Notes: generated from the letters alone by a model not told the origin. DNA of 64,000 nucleotides from Paenibacillus sp. BIC5C1 (GCF_032399705.1 NZ_CP135922.1:744001-808000); one strand, 5' to 3'; counted from the stretch's first letter, positions 44,292 to 58,800 are shown. Program-made: numbers and translations.

Positions 44292-45668
44292 ATGGATCGT
44301 TTCTTTAAACTAAAAGAAAATGGAACGAACGTTAGAACGGAGATTGTTGCGGGTCTTACTACCTTTATGACAATGGCGTACATTCTTTTCGTAAACACGT
44401 TGTTCTTGGGATCAGCCGGAGCCGGTATGTCGGACAATGCAGTATTTTTTGCAACAGCCGTAGGTGCTGGTTTGATGACCATCATTATGGGATTGTTCGT
44501 TAATATTCCGATTGCCCTTGCACCGGGTATGGGTTTGAACGCATACTTCATGACCGTAGTTCTGAGCTCCAACGGTGCGATAACCTGGCAGGCAGCTCTG
44601 GGAGCTGTGTTCCTCTCAGGTATTGTATTCATTATTCTGACTGTAACCAAAATCCGTCAAATGCTGCTCGTTGCAGTTCCGGACTCATTAAAGATGGCAA
44701 TTACGGTTGGTATTGGTCTCTTTATTACCATTGTGGGTTTCAAACTGGCTAATCTGGTGGCTGTAACAGTCAATGTTGCGCCTGATGCGGATCTGAGCCA
44801 ACCGATTCCAGGGAGCGGTTTTAACCTGTCTTTAGGTAATTTTATCACGCATCATGATGCATTACTGGCTCTGATTGGACTGTTCATTATCGCTATACTG
44901 ATGGTTATGCGCGTCAAAGGCGCACTGCTGATCGGTATCATTGCCACAACGTTGATTGGTATCCCAATGGGCGTTACGAATCTCAGCGGCTTGTCCGGTG
45001 CAAGCTGGATGCCTAACTTTAGTGATCTGGCAGTTGGACAACTGGATTTGAAAGGTGCCATTAGTCTTGGATTGTTCGAAATCATCTTCATCTTCACCTT
45101 TGTAGAGCTGTTTGACACATTCGGAACGATGGTAGGTACAGCAACACGAATGGGGATTATGAAGGACAAGAAAAAAGGTGAGAAAACAGTTGGTAAAGCA
45201 ATGCTTGTCGATGCAGTAGGTGTAAGTGCAGGGGCTGCACTGGGTACAAGTACAATTACCGCTTTTGTCGAAAGTGCCTCTGGCGTCGAAGCTGGTGGAC
45301 GTACAGGTCTGACCTCTGTAACGACAGGTATTCTGTTCATCCTGGCTTTGTTTATAGCTCCGCTGGCATTGGTTGTTCCGTCCGCAGCAACAGCTCCAGC
45401 ATTGATTATCGTGGGTGTTTTGATGATGAGTCAGGTTCGCAGCATTGAGTGGGATGATTTCCTGCAAGCTTTCCCGGCGTTCCTTACCATTGTACTGATG
45501 CCTTTCACTGGAGGAATTGCAAACGGGATCTCCGCAGGGATTATATCCTATGTAATCTTGGCCGTATTCGGTAATCTGGTTACCGAGCGCAAAGTGAAGA
45601 TCCACTGGCTTATGTGGATATTGGCTATCATTGTTATATGCCGGTATGTATTTATCGGTGGAGAATAA
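44292..45668 (+). CDS. Purine permease, AzgA/PbuG type
   Basis: A 458-residue integral membrane protein with about 12-14 helices that imports hypoxanthine, guanine or adenine. Seen: MDRFFKLKENGTNVRTEIVA, FMTMAYILFVNTLFLGSAG, NIPIALAPGMGLNAYF, ITWQAALGAVFLSGIVF, and LFDTFGTMVGTATRMGIM. These are the AzgA-like blocks found in B. subtilis PbuG and PbuO. The guanine riboswitch in its leader supports a guanine/hypoxanthine role. GGGGGAG lies ten bases before the ATG. A terminator follows the stop. Confidence 0.93.
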   Translation: MDRFFKLKENGTNVRTEIVAGLTTFMTMAYILFVNTLFLGSAGAGMSDNAVFFATAVGAGLMTIIMGLFVNIPIALAPGMGLNAYFMTVVLSSNGAITWQAALGAVFLSGIVFIILTVTKIRQMLLVAVPDSLKMAITVGIGLFITIVGFKLANLVAVTVNVAPDADLSQPIPGSGFNLSLGNFITHHDALLALIGLFIIAILMVMRVKGALLIGIIATTLIGIPMGVTNLSGLSGASWMPNFSDLAVGQLDLKGAISLGLFEIIFIFTFVELFDTFGTMVGTATRMGIMKDKKKGEKTVGKAMLVDAVGVSAGAALGTSTITAFVESASGVEAGGRTGLTSVTTGILFILALFIAPLALVVPSAATAPALIIVGVLMMSQVRSIEWDDFLQAFPAFLTIVLMPFTGGIANGISAGIISYVILAVFGNLVTERKVKIHWLMWILAIIVICRYVFIGGE

Positions 45669-45730
45669 AGGTTTGACTGAATGAATTGGGTCAGATACTA
45701 ATAATGTATTGCTTATTTATGCAATTGAAA

Positions 45731-45773
45731 GAAGCGGAAGCCTTGGACTTTAACGGGGCTTTCGCTCTTTTTG
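45731..45773 (+). terminator. Rho-independent terminator
   Basis: AGCGGAAGCC (45733-45742) pairs with GGCTTTCGCT (45757-45766), followed by a T run. It ends the permease transcript. Confidence 0.85.
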
Positions 45774-45903
45774 TTTCTTATATATGTAGCGTTAGCTCTA
45801 AAAGAAGGGACAGGAGACTCTTTGAAATGTTCTACGTAGGGGATATTCTTGATCTGTGGGAGATTGAAATTGACTTTCTTCTATATATAAAGGGGGAACA
45901 TAC

Positions 45904-46293
45904 ATGAGTTATGATTTGATGGTTTTTGATCCAGCCAAAGCTCCAGTTGATAAAGCGTCGTTTATGAGATGGTATGGTGAGCAGACAAAGTGGGCGGAGG
46001 ACCATTCCTATTCAGACATTAAGGTGAGCTCAGAGCAGCTGCAATGTTTTTACGAAGAGCTTATTCTGACATTTCCTTCTATGAATGTAGACGACGATGT
46101 GTTTGAAGCAATGGAGGAAGCGGGAACAGATAATCGATTAACAGAATACTCACTAGGAAAAGAAGTGATTTATGCTGCATTCGCGTGGTCTGTTGCGGAA
46201 GAAGCCTATAAAATGATGCGTGAGTTGGCTAGGAAACATAAGGTTGGTTTCTTTGATGTAAGTGGCTCGGATGGTGAGATCATCAGACCCTGA
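45904..46293 (+). CDS. Conserved hypothetical protein
   Basis: A 129-residue soluble protein that I do not place in a named family. It begins MSYDLMVFDPAKAPVDKASF and carries FMRWYGEQTKWAED, an acidic middle and AFAWSVAEEAYKMMRELARK near the end; the last part reads GFFDVSGSDGEII. No signal peptide or membrane helix is seen. Proteins with this start occur singly in many bacteria, sometimes near toxin-immunity type genes, but nothing here supports such a role. AAAGGGGGAA precedes the ATG. Confidence 0.8.
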   Translation: MSYDLMVFDPAKAPVDKASFMRWYGEQTKWAEDHSYSDIKVSSEQLQCFYEELILTFPSMNVDDDVFEAMEEAGTDNRLTEYSLGKEVIYAAFAWSVAEEAYKMMRELARKHKVGFFDVSGSDGEIIRP

Positions 46294-46323
46294 TCTTTAT
46301 ACTCAAATAAAAACATCTATAAC

Positions 46324-46363
46324 TCAGGAAAGCGGGAGCGGAAACAGCCGATCCTGTTTTTTT
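46324..46363 (+). terminator. Probable terminator
   Basis: CAGGA (46324-46328) and TCCTG (46352-46356) enclose a GC-rich inner region and are followed by seven T. The stem is imperfect. Confidence 0.55.
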
Positions 46364-46606
46364 AGTTTTATAAATGATTATGAATTGGACAGGTCGGTAT
46401 ATCTGATTGAGATGAGTTAACAGCAAGACGGATACAACCAGTTTGAAAGGTACTCTACTATATATAATAGAAACTGGTGCAATGAGAGAACTGCTATTCT
46501 CCCAAGTTTGGAAAGGTAGTTGCTGCTGCGAGATGAGTATCGTGTAAAGTATAATCGGAGTAGTGAGGAAGAAGAGAACCGCTCACAGATAAATTAAAAA
46601 TAAAGC

Positions 46607-46635
46607 TTGCATTCCAAAACTGTACATGGTATATT
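46607..46635 (+). promoter_or_regulatory. rRNA operon promoter P1
   Basis: TTGCAT (46607-46612), a 17-base spacer and TATATT (46630-46635). It is the first of two tandem promoters before the 16S gene. The 240 bases between the preceding terminator and this promoter show no other feature. Confidence 0.7.
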
Positions 46636-46716
46636 CTAATTCCGGCCAAGAAAACACGAGAAACACGATGGGGCAAGCGAACGAAATAAGCTTCGAAAGA
46701 AACTTAAAAAAAGAGC

Positions 46717-46745
46717 TTGCAAAGTTGGTTCGGATGTGATAAGAT
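46717..46745 (+). promoter_or_regulatory. rRNA operon promoter P2
   Basis: TTGCAA (46717-46722), a 17-base spacer and TAAGAT (46740-46745). Downstream, the leader holds TTTGAAAACTGAACAACGAG, similar to antitermination and processing leaders of Bacillales rRNA operons, and a GATCTTG/CAAGATC hairpin. Confidence 0.75.
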
Positions 46746-46948
46746 ATAAAAGTTGCTGAGGTGAACAACACACGGCAATGAAACAAGTTTGATCTTTGAA
46801 AACTGAACAACGAGTGAGTAACGATCTTGCTTGCAAGATCGACGCTGAGAAATCGGTACAAGTCTTCGGGCTGTATGATTTCGAAGCAAAATAAATGAGA
46901 TTTTTAATCTCGTCAGTTTCAAAATGAGCTTATCGCTCTTTTCAATAC

Positions 46949-51733
<4,785 letters not shown>

Positions 51734-51878
51734 AAATATGCAGGTTATGAATCGCAAATTCGTTTCGGATCTAGTTTTCAGAGAATAAACTCTGAAATGA
51801 AAATCGGTACATCACAGAATGTGTGTATGATTTTCAGTTCCACAATGATTTCAAGAAGCTATGCTTCGACAAATCGCG

Positions 51879-51995
51879 TTTGGTGGCGATGGCGGAGGGG
51901 TTCCACACGTACCCATCCCGAACACGACCGTTAAGCCCTCTAGCGCCGATGGTACTTGGACCGCAGGGTCCTGGGAGAGTAGGACGCCGCCAAGC
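51879..51995 (+). rRNA. rrf: 5S ribosomal RNA
   Basis: 117 bases from TTTGGTGGCGATGGCGGAGG to AGTAGGACGCCGCCAAGC. The terminal stem GGTGGCG/CGCCGCC and the internal CCCGAACACGACCGTTAAG block are typical. Confidence 0.97.
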
Positions 51996-51998
51996 AAA

Positions 51999-52034
51999 GA
52001 ACCACTGCCGATGTTATTCGGTGGTGGTTTTTAT
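51999..52034 (+). terminator. rRNA operon terminator 1
   Basis: AACCACTGCCGA pairs with TTCGGTGGTGGTT and is followed by a T run, directly behind the 5S gene. Confidence 0.88.
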
Positions 52035-52080
52035 TTGTTTAATATGAGGTTTCTCATACGAAATAACTAATATAGACCGT

Positions 52081-52113
52081 AACAGCCCGGAGCAAATCCA
52101 GGGCTGTTTTTTT
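52081..52113 (+). terminator. rRNA operon terminator 2
   Basis: AACAGCCC (52081-52088) pairs with GGGCTGTT (52101-52108), followed by a T run. It is a second, stronger stop for the rRNA transcript. Confidence 0.88.
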
Positions 52114-52192
52114 ATTTGATTTATGTGAATGTGTTAAGTCTTTTTGCCTGTTCATTTCTTTATAGTCAGTATAAATTGAGCAGACTCTCTGT

Positions 52193-52747
52193 CTATTTAT
52201 CCATTTGGTTGCATGCATCCCCTAGGCACAAAAGGGTGTTTTCCAATGCATGCTGGATTTCTAAATCAATGATGACTCCTTGTTTATTTATCTTCATTGT
52301 AATATGAGGAATGGTTAGAGAGGCCTCATGTAAAACTTGGGCATTAATCATGTTTAACGTCAGCAATAGTGAAGCATGGGCTTTGTCACCTCCCATAGGG
52401 CTTGGAGAAGCAGCAATGGCAATAGTGGGTTTATTAATCCATTCTCCAGAAGATACAATCCAATCTAATGCGTTTTTTAATACTCCAGGAACTCCGTTCC
52501 CATACTCCGGCGTGCAGATCAGAACTCCGTCCGAATGTTTCAGTTGGGCTCTTAAATTCTGCACGGACTCAGGGGGTTCTTCTACATCAAGGTCAGGGTT
52601 AAAATGTGGTAGATCATTTAATCCACCATATACTTCAAACTTAAGGTAAGAAGGAGCTAGCTTAATCATGGCATGCATTAGTAACGTATTAGAGGACTGA
52701 TTGCGCAGACTGCCGGAAATCGCAAGGATATTATATTCTTTTTTCAT
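52193..52747 (-). CDS. NADPH-dependent FMN reductase family protein
   Basis: A 184-residue flavodoxin-like reductase. Seen: the FMN phosphate-binding loop ISGSLRNQSSNTLLM at 11-25 and LICTPEYGNGVPGVLKNALD near 77-96, the two hallmark blocks of the family. Members reduce FMN, quinones, azo dyes or chromate with NAD(P)H. No ribosome site better than GAGATGATG is seen before the ATG. The gene is alone, convergent with the rRNA operon. The physiological substrate is unknown. Confidence 0.9.
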   Translation of the reverse strand: MKKEYNILAISGSLRNQSSNTLLMHAMIKLAPSYLKFEVYGGLNDLPHFNPDLDVEEPPESVQNLRAQLKHSDGVLICTPEYGNGVPGVLKNALDWIVSSGEWINKPTIAIAASPSPMGGDKAHASLLLTLNMINAQVLHEASLTIPHITMKINKQGVIIDLEIQHALENTLLCLGDACNQMDK

Positions 52748-52985
52748 AGGTATACATCATCTCTATTCTTTAGTAATGTAGGCAATCTGTTTATTTTCCT
52801 ACTGTTGGAATGGACTGTCTATAGAGAACACATTAAATTAAGGCATTCTTCATGTTACTCAGAGGATATCCACAATTCTTCATTAAAACTGCATGCGATA
52901 GCTTGCATGACTCCGGGTAATAGGATGAATAGAGTGCTTAATATAAACAACTGAGGTATGAAGCATAATAATAAATTTTTTAAAA

Positions 52986-53019
52986 ATTAGTACCAAGTAC
53001 TAATACTTAGTGCTATAAT
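52986..53019 (+). promoter_or_regulatory. FapR operator and overlapping promoter of fabH
   Basis: ATTAGTACCAAGTACTAAT (52986-53004) is an inverted repeat matching the FapR box of Bacillales (ATTAGTACC...ACTAAT). An extended -10 TGCTATAAT ends at 53019. FapR represses fatty-acid genes until malonyl-CoA releases it. The 240 bases to the left of the operator show nothing else I can name. Confidence 0.85.
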
Positions 53020-53048
53020 GGTAAAAAACAAACGAGGTGACTACCGGT

Positions 53049-54044
53049 ATGAATCAATCAATGTCAACCATTACCGCAATGGGTACGTATGTACCGGATC
53101 GAATATTAAGTAATGCTGATTTGGAGAAGCTGGTCGACACGAGTGATGAATGGATTGTACAGCGTACAGGGATGAGAGAACGGCGCATAGCAGCTGATGA
53201 TCAATTTGTATCTGACCTGGCCACCAAGGCTGTAGAGGATATGATGCGTCGTTATAATGTTAAGGTAGAAGATGTGGATATGATTTTGGTTGCTACCAGC
53301 ACACCTGAATATTCATTCCCAAGCACAGCATCCAGAGTACAGGCGAATCTCAAGATTCCACATACGGGAGTGCTTGATTTGAATGCGGCATGTGCGGGGT
53401 TTACGTATGGATTACAGCTGGCGGACAGTTTGGTAACCAGTGGCATGTATCATAAAGTGTTGGTTATTGGAGCAGAGACGTTGTCCAAGATTACCGATTA
53501 TACAGACCGTACGACATGTGTATTGTTCGGGGACGGGGCAGGAGCGTTTTTGGTAGAAAGGGCTGTTGGTAAAGGTGACTTTATGGCAGCCATCTCAGGT
53601 ACGAGTGGAGAAGGAGGTATTCATCTCTATAAAACGGGTCTTTCTTCTGAGATGAATGGCGTACCTCTACAGGGTGAGGGATGTCTTGTCCAGAATGGCA
53701 GAGAGATCTATAAGTGGGCAGTACGCACGATTCCAGAACAATTGGGTGGGCTTATAGCCAAAGCAGAGATGAGTCCGGAGCAGATTGATTGGTTTGTACC
53801 CCATAGTGCGAATCTAAGAATGATTGAAGCGGTGTGTGAACGCGGTCCTATTCCGCTGGAACGCACTTTAACAAGTGTGGAGTACCGAGGGAATACCTCT
53901 GCCGCTTCCATTCCGCTTGCTTTACAGCTTGCAGTAGACGAAGGAAAATTAAAGAATGGGCATCAAGTGGCCCTCTTTGGTTTTGGGGGCGGCCTGACCT
54001 ATGCAGGTCTCGTGCTTAGATGGAGCGTACCTGATACCCATTAA
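53049..54044 (+). CDS. fabH: 3-oxoacyl-ACP synthase III
   Basis: A 331-residue cytoplasmic condensing enzyme that starts fatty-acid chains by joining an acyl-CoA primer to malonyl-ACP. Seen: GTYVPDRILSNADLE, TSDEWIVQRTGMRERR, and the catalytic triad Cys115 (LDLNAACAGFTYG), His252 (WFVPHSANLRMIE) and Asn282 (YRGNTSAASIPLAL). Length is normal. ATG 53049 is chosen, with CGAGGTGA eight bases ahead; the GTG at 53037 overlaps that site. It lies outside any fab cluster and carries its own FapR box, like the second FabH (FabHB) of B. subtilis, which prefers branched primers; that specificity is inference. Confidence 0.95.
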   Translation: MNQSMSTITAMGTYVPDRILSNADLEKLVDTSDEWIVQRTGMRERRIAADDQFVSDLATKAVEDMMRRYNVKVEDVDMILVATSTPEYSFPSTASRVQANLKIPHTGVLDLNAACAGFTYGLQLADSLVTSGMYHKVLVIGAETLSKITDYTDRTTCVLFGDGAGAFLVERAVGKGDFMAAISGTSGEGGIHLYKTGLSSEMNGVPLQGEGCLVQNGREIYKWAVRTIPEQLGGLIAKAEMSPEQIDWFVPHSANLRMIEAVCERGPIPLERTLTSVEYRGNTSAASIPLALQLAVDEGKLKNGHQVALFGFGGGLTYAGLVLRWSVPDTH

Positions 54045-54090
54045 AGAAACAGATATAAGTCTTTTCATGCTTGAATGGAGATAATACACA

Positions 54091-54138
54091 AAAAAAGTAC
54101 ATCCTTTTCATGAACGCATGAAAGGGATGTACTTTTTT
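54091..54138. terminator. Bidirectional terminator
   Basis: A stem of about 19 bp (arms AAAGTACATCCTTTTCATG and CATGAAAGGGATGTACTTT, one G-T pair) with A and T runs on both flanks, between the convergent fabH and amidase genes. Confidence 0.9.
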
Positions 54139-54292
54139 GTTTGTTTATTAGATTGATTGAAGGTTCTCTAACTCAATAATAACTCCATAACGATTAGCTT
54201 TGTATCTGATACCGCTCAATTCCTATGAAGCAGGCTATTACCATAAAAGTTTGCATTATTCTAATCGTAGTTTAATTAACCTGATGAACGAT

Positions 54293-56227
54293 TTATGGCG
54301 TGAGCTTCGGTGCTTGGCGATGATGAGTCCCTTGCTCATAGCTGTAAGCCAGCTTGATCAAGGTTCCTTCATCAAAGGCGCGGCCCAGGAATTCCATACC
54401 TACCGGTAAACCTTCAGTTGTAAATCCAGCAGGTACGGTGATTGCCGGGAAGCCGGAGAATGGACTCAATCGGTTGTTACCGCCGGAGTTTTGTCCTTCG
54501 CCAATAACACCAGCGGCTTGCGTGGACGTAGGATAGATGATGGCATCCAGGTTGTTGTCCGCCATAACTTTCAGCAAGGACTCACGTGTGATTTGAGTAC
54601 GTTTCAGGACGATGTCCTTGTATTCGGCAGTTTCCAACGTTTCCCGTGCATCACGAGTCTTCATTGACTGTTCTTGTGATTTGTCGAACTGTCCGGAAGC
54701 AATAATCTCAGACAAGCTGTGATAAGGGGCTTCGTCACCAAGAGAATCCAGATAGTCATTAAGTTGGAATTTGAACTCGTATCCACTCAAGCTTGGGTAT
54801 TTGTTTATTTCAGCCAGGTTCGGAATGCTGATTGGGACTGCCGTAGCTCCCAGCGTTTTGAGTTCTTCTACAGCGTTGTTAATCACGTCAGCAACGGCTT
54901 TTTCCTCAGCTTTGGTGCTTGGGATGAGTTCGGTGGCCACACCGATCCGTGCACCTTTCAGACCGTTTACATCCAGGAAATCTGTATAACTGGAAGGGAT
55001 TTTGCCTACAGCATAAGCTGTAGCGACATCATTTTTATCATAGCCAGCTGTAGCATCCAGCATGATTGCGGCATCACTCACGGTACGAGCCATAGGACCA
55101 CCGACATCCTGTGTCAATGCGAGAGGGATGATTCCTTCACGGCTGGACAGTCCGATCGTTGGACGAATACCAACAAGGCTGTTGAAGCTGGAAGGGATAC
55201 GGATTGATCCGCCCGTGTCAGTACCCATGCCTGCAGCTGCAAAGTTTGAGGCAATGGCGGCACCCGTACCACCACTTGATCCGCCTGGATAGTGATCCAG
55301 CGCATAAGGATTCAGTGTTTGTCCACCCAGCGAGCTGGACGTGGTAATGCCGAATGCGAATTCATGCAGATTGGTTTTGCCCAAAATAATGGCCCCGGCT
55401 GCTTTGAGTTTCTTCACTTGTTCAGCATCGTGAGCAGGAACAGAATCTTTCAAACAGATACATCCTGCGGTTGTAGGCATATCGTTGGTATCAAAGTTGT
55501 CTTTAACTAAAATCGGAATACCATGTAAAGGTCCGCGGGGGCCCTGAGCTGCACGTTCTTCATCTAACGTTTCAGCGATTTTGAGAGCATCCGGGTTCAA
55601 CGTCAGAACTGCATTAATGCTCACACCCTGATCATCGTATTTTTCAATGCGATCCAGGTACTTCTGAACGAGTTCTTTGGATGTCAGCTTTCCTTGCGTC
55701 ATGGCAGCCTGGAGATCCGTAATGGTGGCTTCCTCCAGAACAAATGGTTTTATGTAGTTATAAATGCGGTCTTTCAATATGGCGACATCATTTTGGGTAA
55801 GTACTGCATTAGGAAGGAAGAGGGCGTCGGTATATCCTTTCATCAACCCAGCGGTGTTCAACGCACCAACAGCACCGGCAAAGCTCGCCTGATCCGGGAC
55901 ATCCTTGAACGATTCTGGAGTGGACTCCAGATTCAGCCAGGTTTGCAAAGCTAAAGCAGCATCTTTACGCTGTACTGTTGTACCAGAAAGCTTGTCCATG
56001 GAAAAAGGAACACCTGCAAGTGTAGCCGCTTCTTCCATGGCTTGAACAAATGCTGTTCCAGTGACAGGAGCCTTACCAGCGGTTACGGCTGCAACCGTAG
56101 TTTTGCTAGAAGGCGTAGATATTGCAGCTGAAGCTGAGGGGACCGTTACTCCCCATGTTGTGGCAACAACTGCTCCGGCCAGTAACAAGGCCCCACTTTT
56201 TTTCAATACAGATCCATGATTAGTCAT
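54293..56227 (-). CDS. Secreted amidase (amidase-signature family) with S-layer-like N-terminal region
   Basis: A 644-residue exported hydrolase. Seen: a signal peptide (about 1-35, ending SASAA); a region at about 55-155 with FKDVPDQASFAGAVGALNTA and LMKGYTDALFLPNAVLTQND that resembles an S-layer homology repeat; then the amidase domain with the Ser-cisSer-Lys triad Lys242 (PILVKDNF), Ser317 (YPGGSSGGTGAAIASN) and Ser341 (MGTDTGGSIRIPS). All three are intact. The family cleaves amide bonds, from small amides to peptide amides. GAAGGGAG lies ten bases before the ATG. Most relatives are cytoplasmic, so export plus a wall-binding-like segment is notable. The substrate is unknown. Confidence 0.9.
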   Translation of the reverse strand: MTNHGSVLKKSGALLLAGAVVATTWGVTVPSASAAISTPSSKTTVAAVTAGKAPVTGTAFVQAMEEAATLAGVPFSMDKLSGTTVQRKDAALALQTWLNLESTPESFKDVPDQASFAGAVGALNTAGLMKGYTDALFLPNAVLTQNDVAILKDRIYNYIKPFVLEEATITDLQAAMTQGKLTSKELVQKYLDRIEKYDDQGVSINAVLTLNPDALKIAETLDEERAAQGPRGPLHGIPILVKDNFDTNDMPTTAGCICLKDSVPAHDAEQVKKLKAAGAIILGKTNLHEFAFGITTSSSLGGQTLNPYALDHYPGGSSGGTGAAIASNFAAAGMGTDTGGSIRIPSSFNSLVGIRPTIGLSSREGIIPLALTQDVGGPMARTVSDAAIMLDATAGYDKNDVATAYAVGKIPSSYTDFLDVNGLKGARIGVATELIPSTKAEEKAVADVINNAVEELKTLGATAVPISIPNLAEINKYPSLSGYEFKFQLNDYLDSLGDEAPYHSLSEIIASGQFDKSQEQSMKTRDARETLETAEYKDIVLKRTQITRESLLKVMADNNLDAIIYPTSTQAAGVIGEGQNSGGNNRLSPFSGFPAITVPAGFTTEGLPVGMEFLGRAFDEGTLIKLAYSYEQGTHHRQAPKLTP

Positions 56228-56612
56228 GCATCCACGCTCCCTTCCTGTGTATCAATGATGTGTGTTAGCGAATCTGATATAGTTGCTTTTGTCACATTCT
56301 AAATACATGTAAGGTATTCTTACAACACTGATATTTATCCAAAAAAACGTATACATACTATATTCACGCCATAGTTCCTACAAAATGCTCCTAATTTCAT
56401 GCGCGGAAGAAAATTGTCGAACAATATTGTGTCAAATAACCTGACATTAATAACGTGAGATAGGTATCTCATTAGGGGAATCGCTCTTTTTGAAGCCAAA
56501 GCAAACCCATACCATGAAATGATATAATGAAAAGATAGAAGTGGAAGATTAATCTTAGTCATCGATGGGAGCAATAAAGTTATAGGTTTTATTAAAGAAA
56601 GGAAGAGATGGA
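56228..56612. other. Intergenic region without recognised feature
   Basis: 385 AT-rich bases between the divergent amidase and topB genes. It must hold promoters for both, but I see no convincing -35/-10 pair, RNA or repeat. Confidence 0.5.
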
Positions 56613-58742
56613 GTGAAAACATTAGTACTCGCAGAAAAACCATCTGTGGCACGCGAAATAGCCAGAGTGATGGGGGCGCGTGATAAACATAAAAGTTATA
56701 TGGAAGGCCCGAAATATATCGTGACCTGGGCGCTTGGACATCTGGTCGGGTTGGCTGAACCAGAGGACTATGACAAAAAGTATGCAACATGGAATCTGGA
56801 GGATTTGCCGATTCTGCCCGATCGTACCAAGCTGAAGGTACTCAAAGAAACTAACCATCAATACAAAGCGGTTCAGCAGCTGATGAAACGTCAGGATGTT
56901 GGTGAATTGGTCATTGCAACGGATGCAGCACGTGAGGGTGAATTGCTGGCTCGTTGGATTATGCAAATGGCGCAGTGGAAAAAGCCGTTCAAGCGGCTGT
57001 GGATATCTTCCCAGACGGACAAGGCAATCAAGGATGGATTTGCATCACTCAAGCCAGGCAGCCAGTTTGATCGTCTTTATGAATCGGCACGTTGCCGGGC
57101 AGAGGCGGATTGGATGATAGGTCTTAACGTGACGCGTGCATTGACGGTTCGATTTAATGCACAATTGTCAGCTGGACGGGTACAGACCCCTACACTTGGC
57201 ATGATTATGGACAGGGAAAATGAGATCAACGGTTTCCGTTCGCAGGAGTATGAGACGTTAACGGCGGATTTGGGAGCTTTTCAGGCGGTATGGCGTGCTG
57301 CAGGTGGGGATTCACGCATCTTCAATCCGCAAGAGACACAAGAATTGAAGAAACGAATAGAGGGTCGCAAAGGTACGATTGCCCAAGTGAAAAAAAGCGA
57401 AAAGGTTGAGCCGCATCCGCTGGCTTATGACCTGACGGAATTACAACGGGATGCCAACCGGAAATACGGTTTCTCCGCCAAGCAAACATCGAATGTGCTG
57501 CAGCGTCTTTATGAACAGCACAAGCTGGTAACCTACCCACGTACAGACAGCCGTTACCTGACATCGGATATGACGGGAACTCTAAAAGAACGACTGGATA
57601 GTGTGGCGATTGGCCCTTATGCGTCTTTGGCTCGTCCGTTGTTGCGCAAAAATCTGAATATCACCAAACGTATCGTGGATGACAGCAAGGTAACCGATCA
57701 CCACGCGATCATTCCAACAGAACAGACGGTTCTCCTCAATCAGCTGAATCCAGAGGAACGTAAGTTATACGATCTGATCGTACGCCGTTTTATCAGCTTG
57801 TTCTATCCGGCTGCGAGGTACGATTCTGTTGCGATCACTATTCAGGTGGGCCACGATTCCTTTCATGTGAAAGGAACAACGGTGAAAGAAAGCGGCTGGC
57901 GGGAAGTGTACGGCGGAGATTACAGCAATGAGGATGATGATCGTGCTGACGATTCTTCGGAACATGAGCGTGCGCTTTTACCAGACGTGCAGCAAGGTCA
58001 GTCCGTGACGGTTCAACGTTGTCATATCAAAAGTGGACGGACGATGCCGCCCAAACGGTATACGGAGGCAGCTTTGCTTTCCCAAATGGAGAAGTATGGA
58101 CTGGGTACTCCGGCTACACGAGCGGATATTATTGAGAAGCTGGTAAGTTCCGACACTATCGATCGTCAAGGGAACAGCATGCATCCAACGGGAAAAGGAA
58201 AGCAGTTAATTGAATTGGCTGCTCCTCAGCTGCGTACACCTGATTTAACAGCCCGATGGGAAGCTGAACTGGAGCGAATTGCTCGTGGGCAAGGGAAGCC
58301 AGAGCCTTTCCTGGAAAGCATTCGTTCAATGGCGAAAGAGCTTGTATCTACGGTAAAAGGAAGCAAAGCGGAGTATAAGCCACATAATGTATCCAACAGT
58401 CACTGTCCGGATTGTAATGCGCGCTTGTTGGAGAAAAAGGGCAAACGCGGCAAGTTCCTCGTGTGTCCAACAGAGGATTGCGGATATCGTCGTTCGGCAG
58501 AAAAACGATTATCCAACCGTCGGTGTGCACAGTGTCACAAAAAGATGGAAATTAAAGAGGGTAAGGCTGGTTTGTACGTGCAATGCTTGCCTTGCGGCAT
58601 AACGGAAACATTGGATAAAGACAAACAGCATGTGAACAAACGTGATCAGCAAAAGCTGGTCAAACAATATGCTAAACAAGAGTCGATCGGTTCCAATCTG
58701 GGAGAACTGTTGAAGGCAGCCATGGAGAAAAAGGGAGAGTAA
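56613..58742 (+). CDS. topB: DNA topoisomerase III
   Basis: A 709-residue type IA topoisomerase that relaxes and decatenates DNA. Seen: the Toprim start VLAEKPSVAREIARVMGARD with the catalytic Glu, VIATDAAREGELLARWI with the metal-binding Asp residues, LSAGRVQTPTLGMIMDREN, and the active tyrosine Tyr308 in VTYPRTDSRYL. The C-terminal part has two Cys clusters of topoisomerase zinc-finger type (SHCPDCNARL...CPTEDCGYRR and RCAQCHKKM...CLPCG). The start is GTG 56613, preceded by AAAGGAAGAGATGGA. Length is normal. Confidence 0.96.
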   Translation: MKTLVLAEKPSVAREIARVMGARDKHKSYMEGPKYIVTWALGHLVGLAEPEDYDKKYATWNLEDLPILPDRTKLKVLKETNHQYKAVQQLMKRQDVGELVIATDAAREGELLARWIMQMAQWKKPFKRLWISSQTDKAIKDGFASLKPGSQFDRLYESARCRAEADWMIGLNVTRALTVRFNAQLSAGRVQTPTLGMIMDRENEINGFRSQEYETLTADLGAFQAVWRAAGGDSRIFNPQETQELKKRIEGRKGTIAQVKKSEKVEPHPLAYDLTELQRDANRKYGFSAKQTSNVLQRLYEQHKLVTYPRTDSRYLTSDMTGTLKERLDSVAIGPYASLARPLLRKNLNITKRIVDDSKVTDHHAIIPTEQTVLLNQLNPEERKLYDLIVRRFISLFYPAARYDSVAITIQVGHDSFHVKGTTVKESGWREVYGGDYSNEDDDRADDSSEHERALLPDVQQGQSVTVQRCHIKSGRTMPPKRYTEAALLSQMEKYGLGTPATRADIIEKLVSSDTIDRQGNSMHPTGKGKQLIELAAPQLRTPDLTARWEAELERIARGQGKPEPFLESIRSMAKELVSTVKGSKAEYKPHNVSNSHCPDCNARLLEKKGKRGKFLVCPTEDCGYRRSAEKRLSNRRCAQCHKKMEIKEGKAGLYVQCLPCGITETLDKDKQHVNKRDQQKLVKQYAKQESIGSNLGELLKAAMEKKGE

Positions 58743-58800
58743 GACTGTCGTATAAGATTCTCCTTTTTCAGGCAACGTAAGCCTAGGAGGTGATACGCAG

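Noticed and set aside
45686..45907. A 73-codon frame between the purine permease and the next gene
   Set aside because: It contains the permease terminator, has no ribosome site and shows no protein features.
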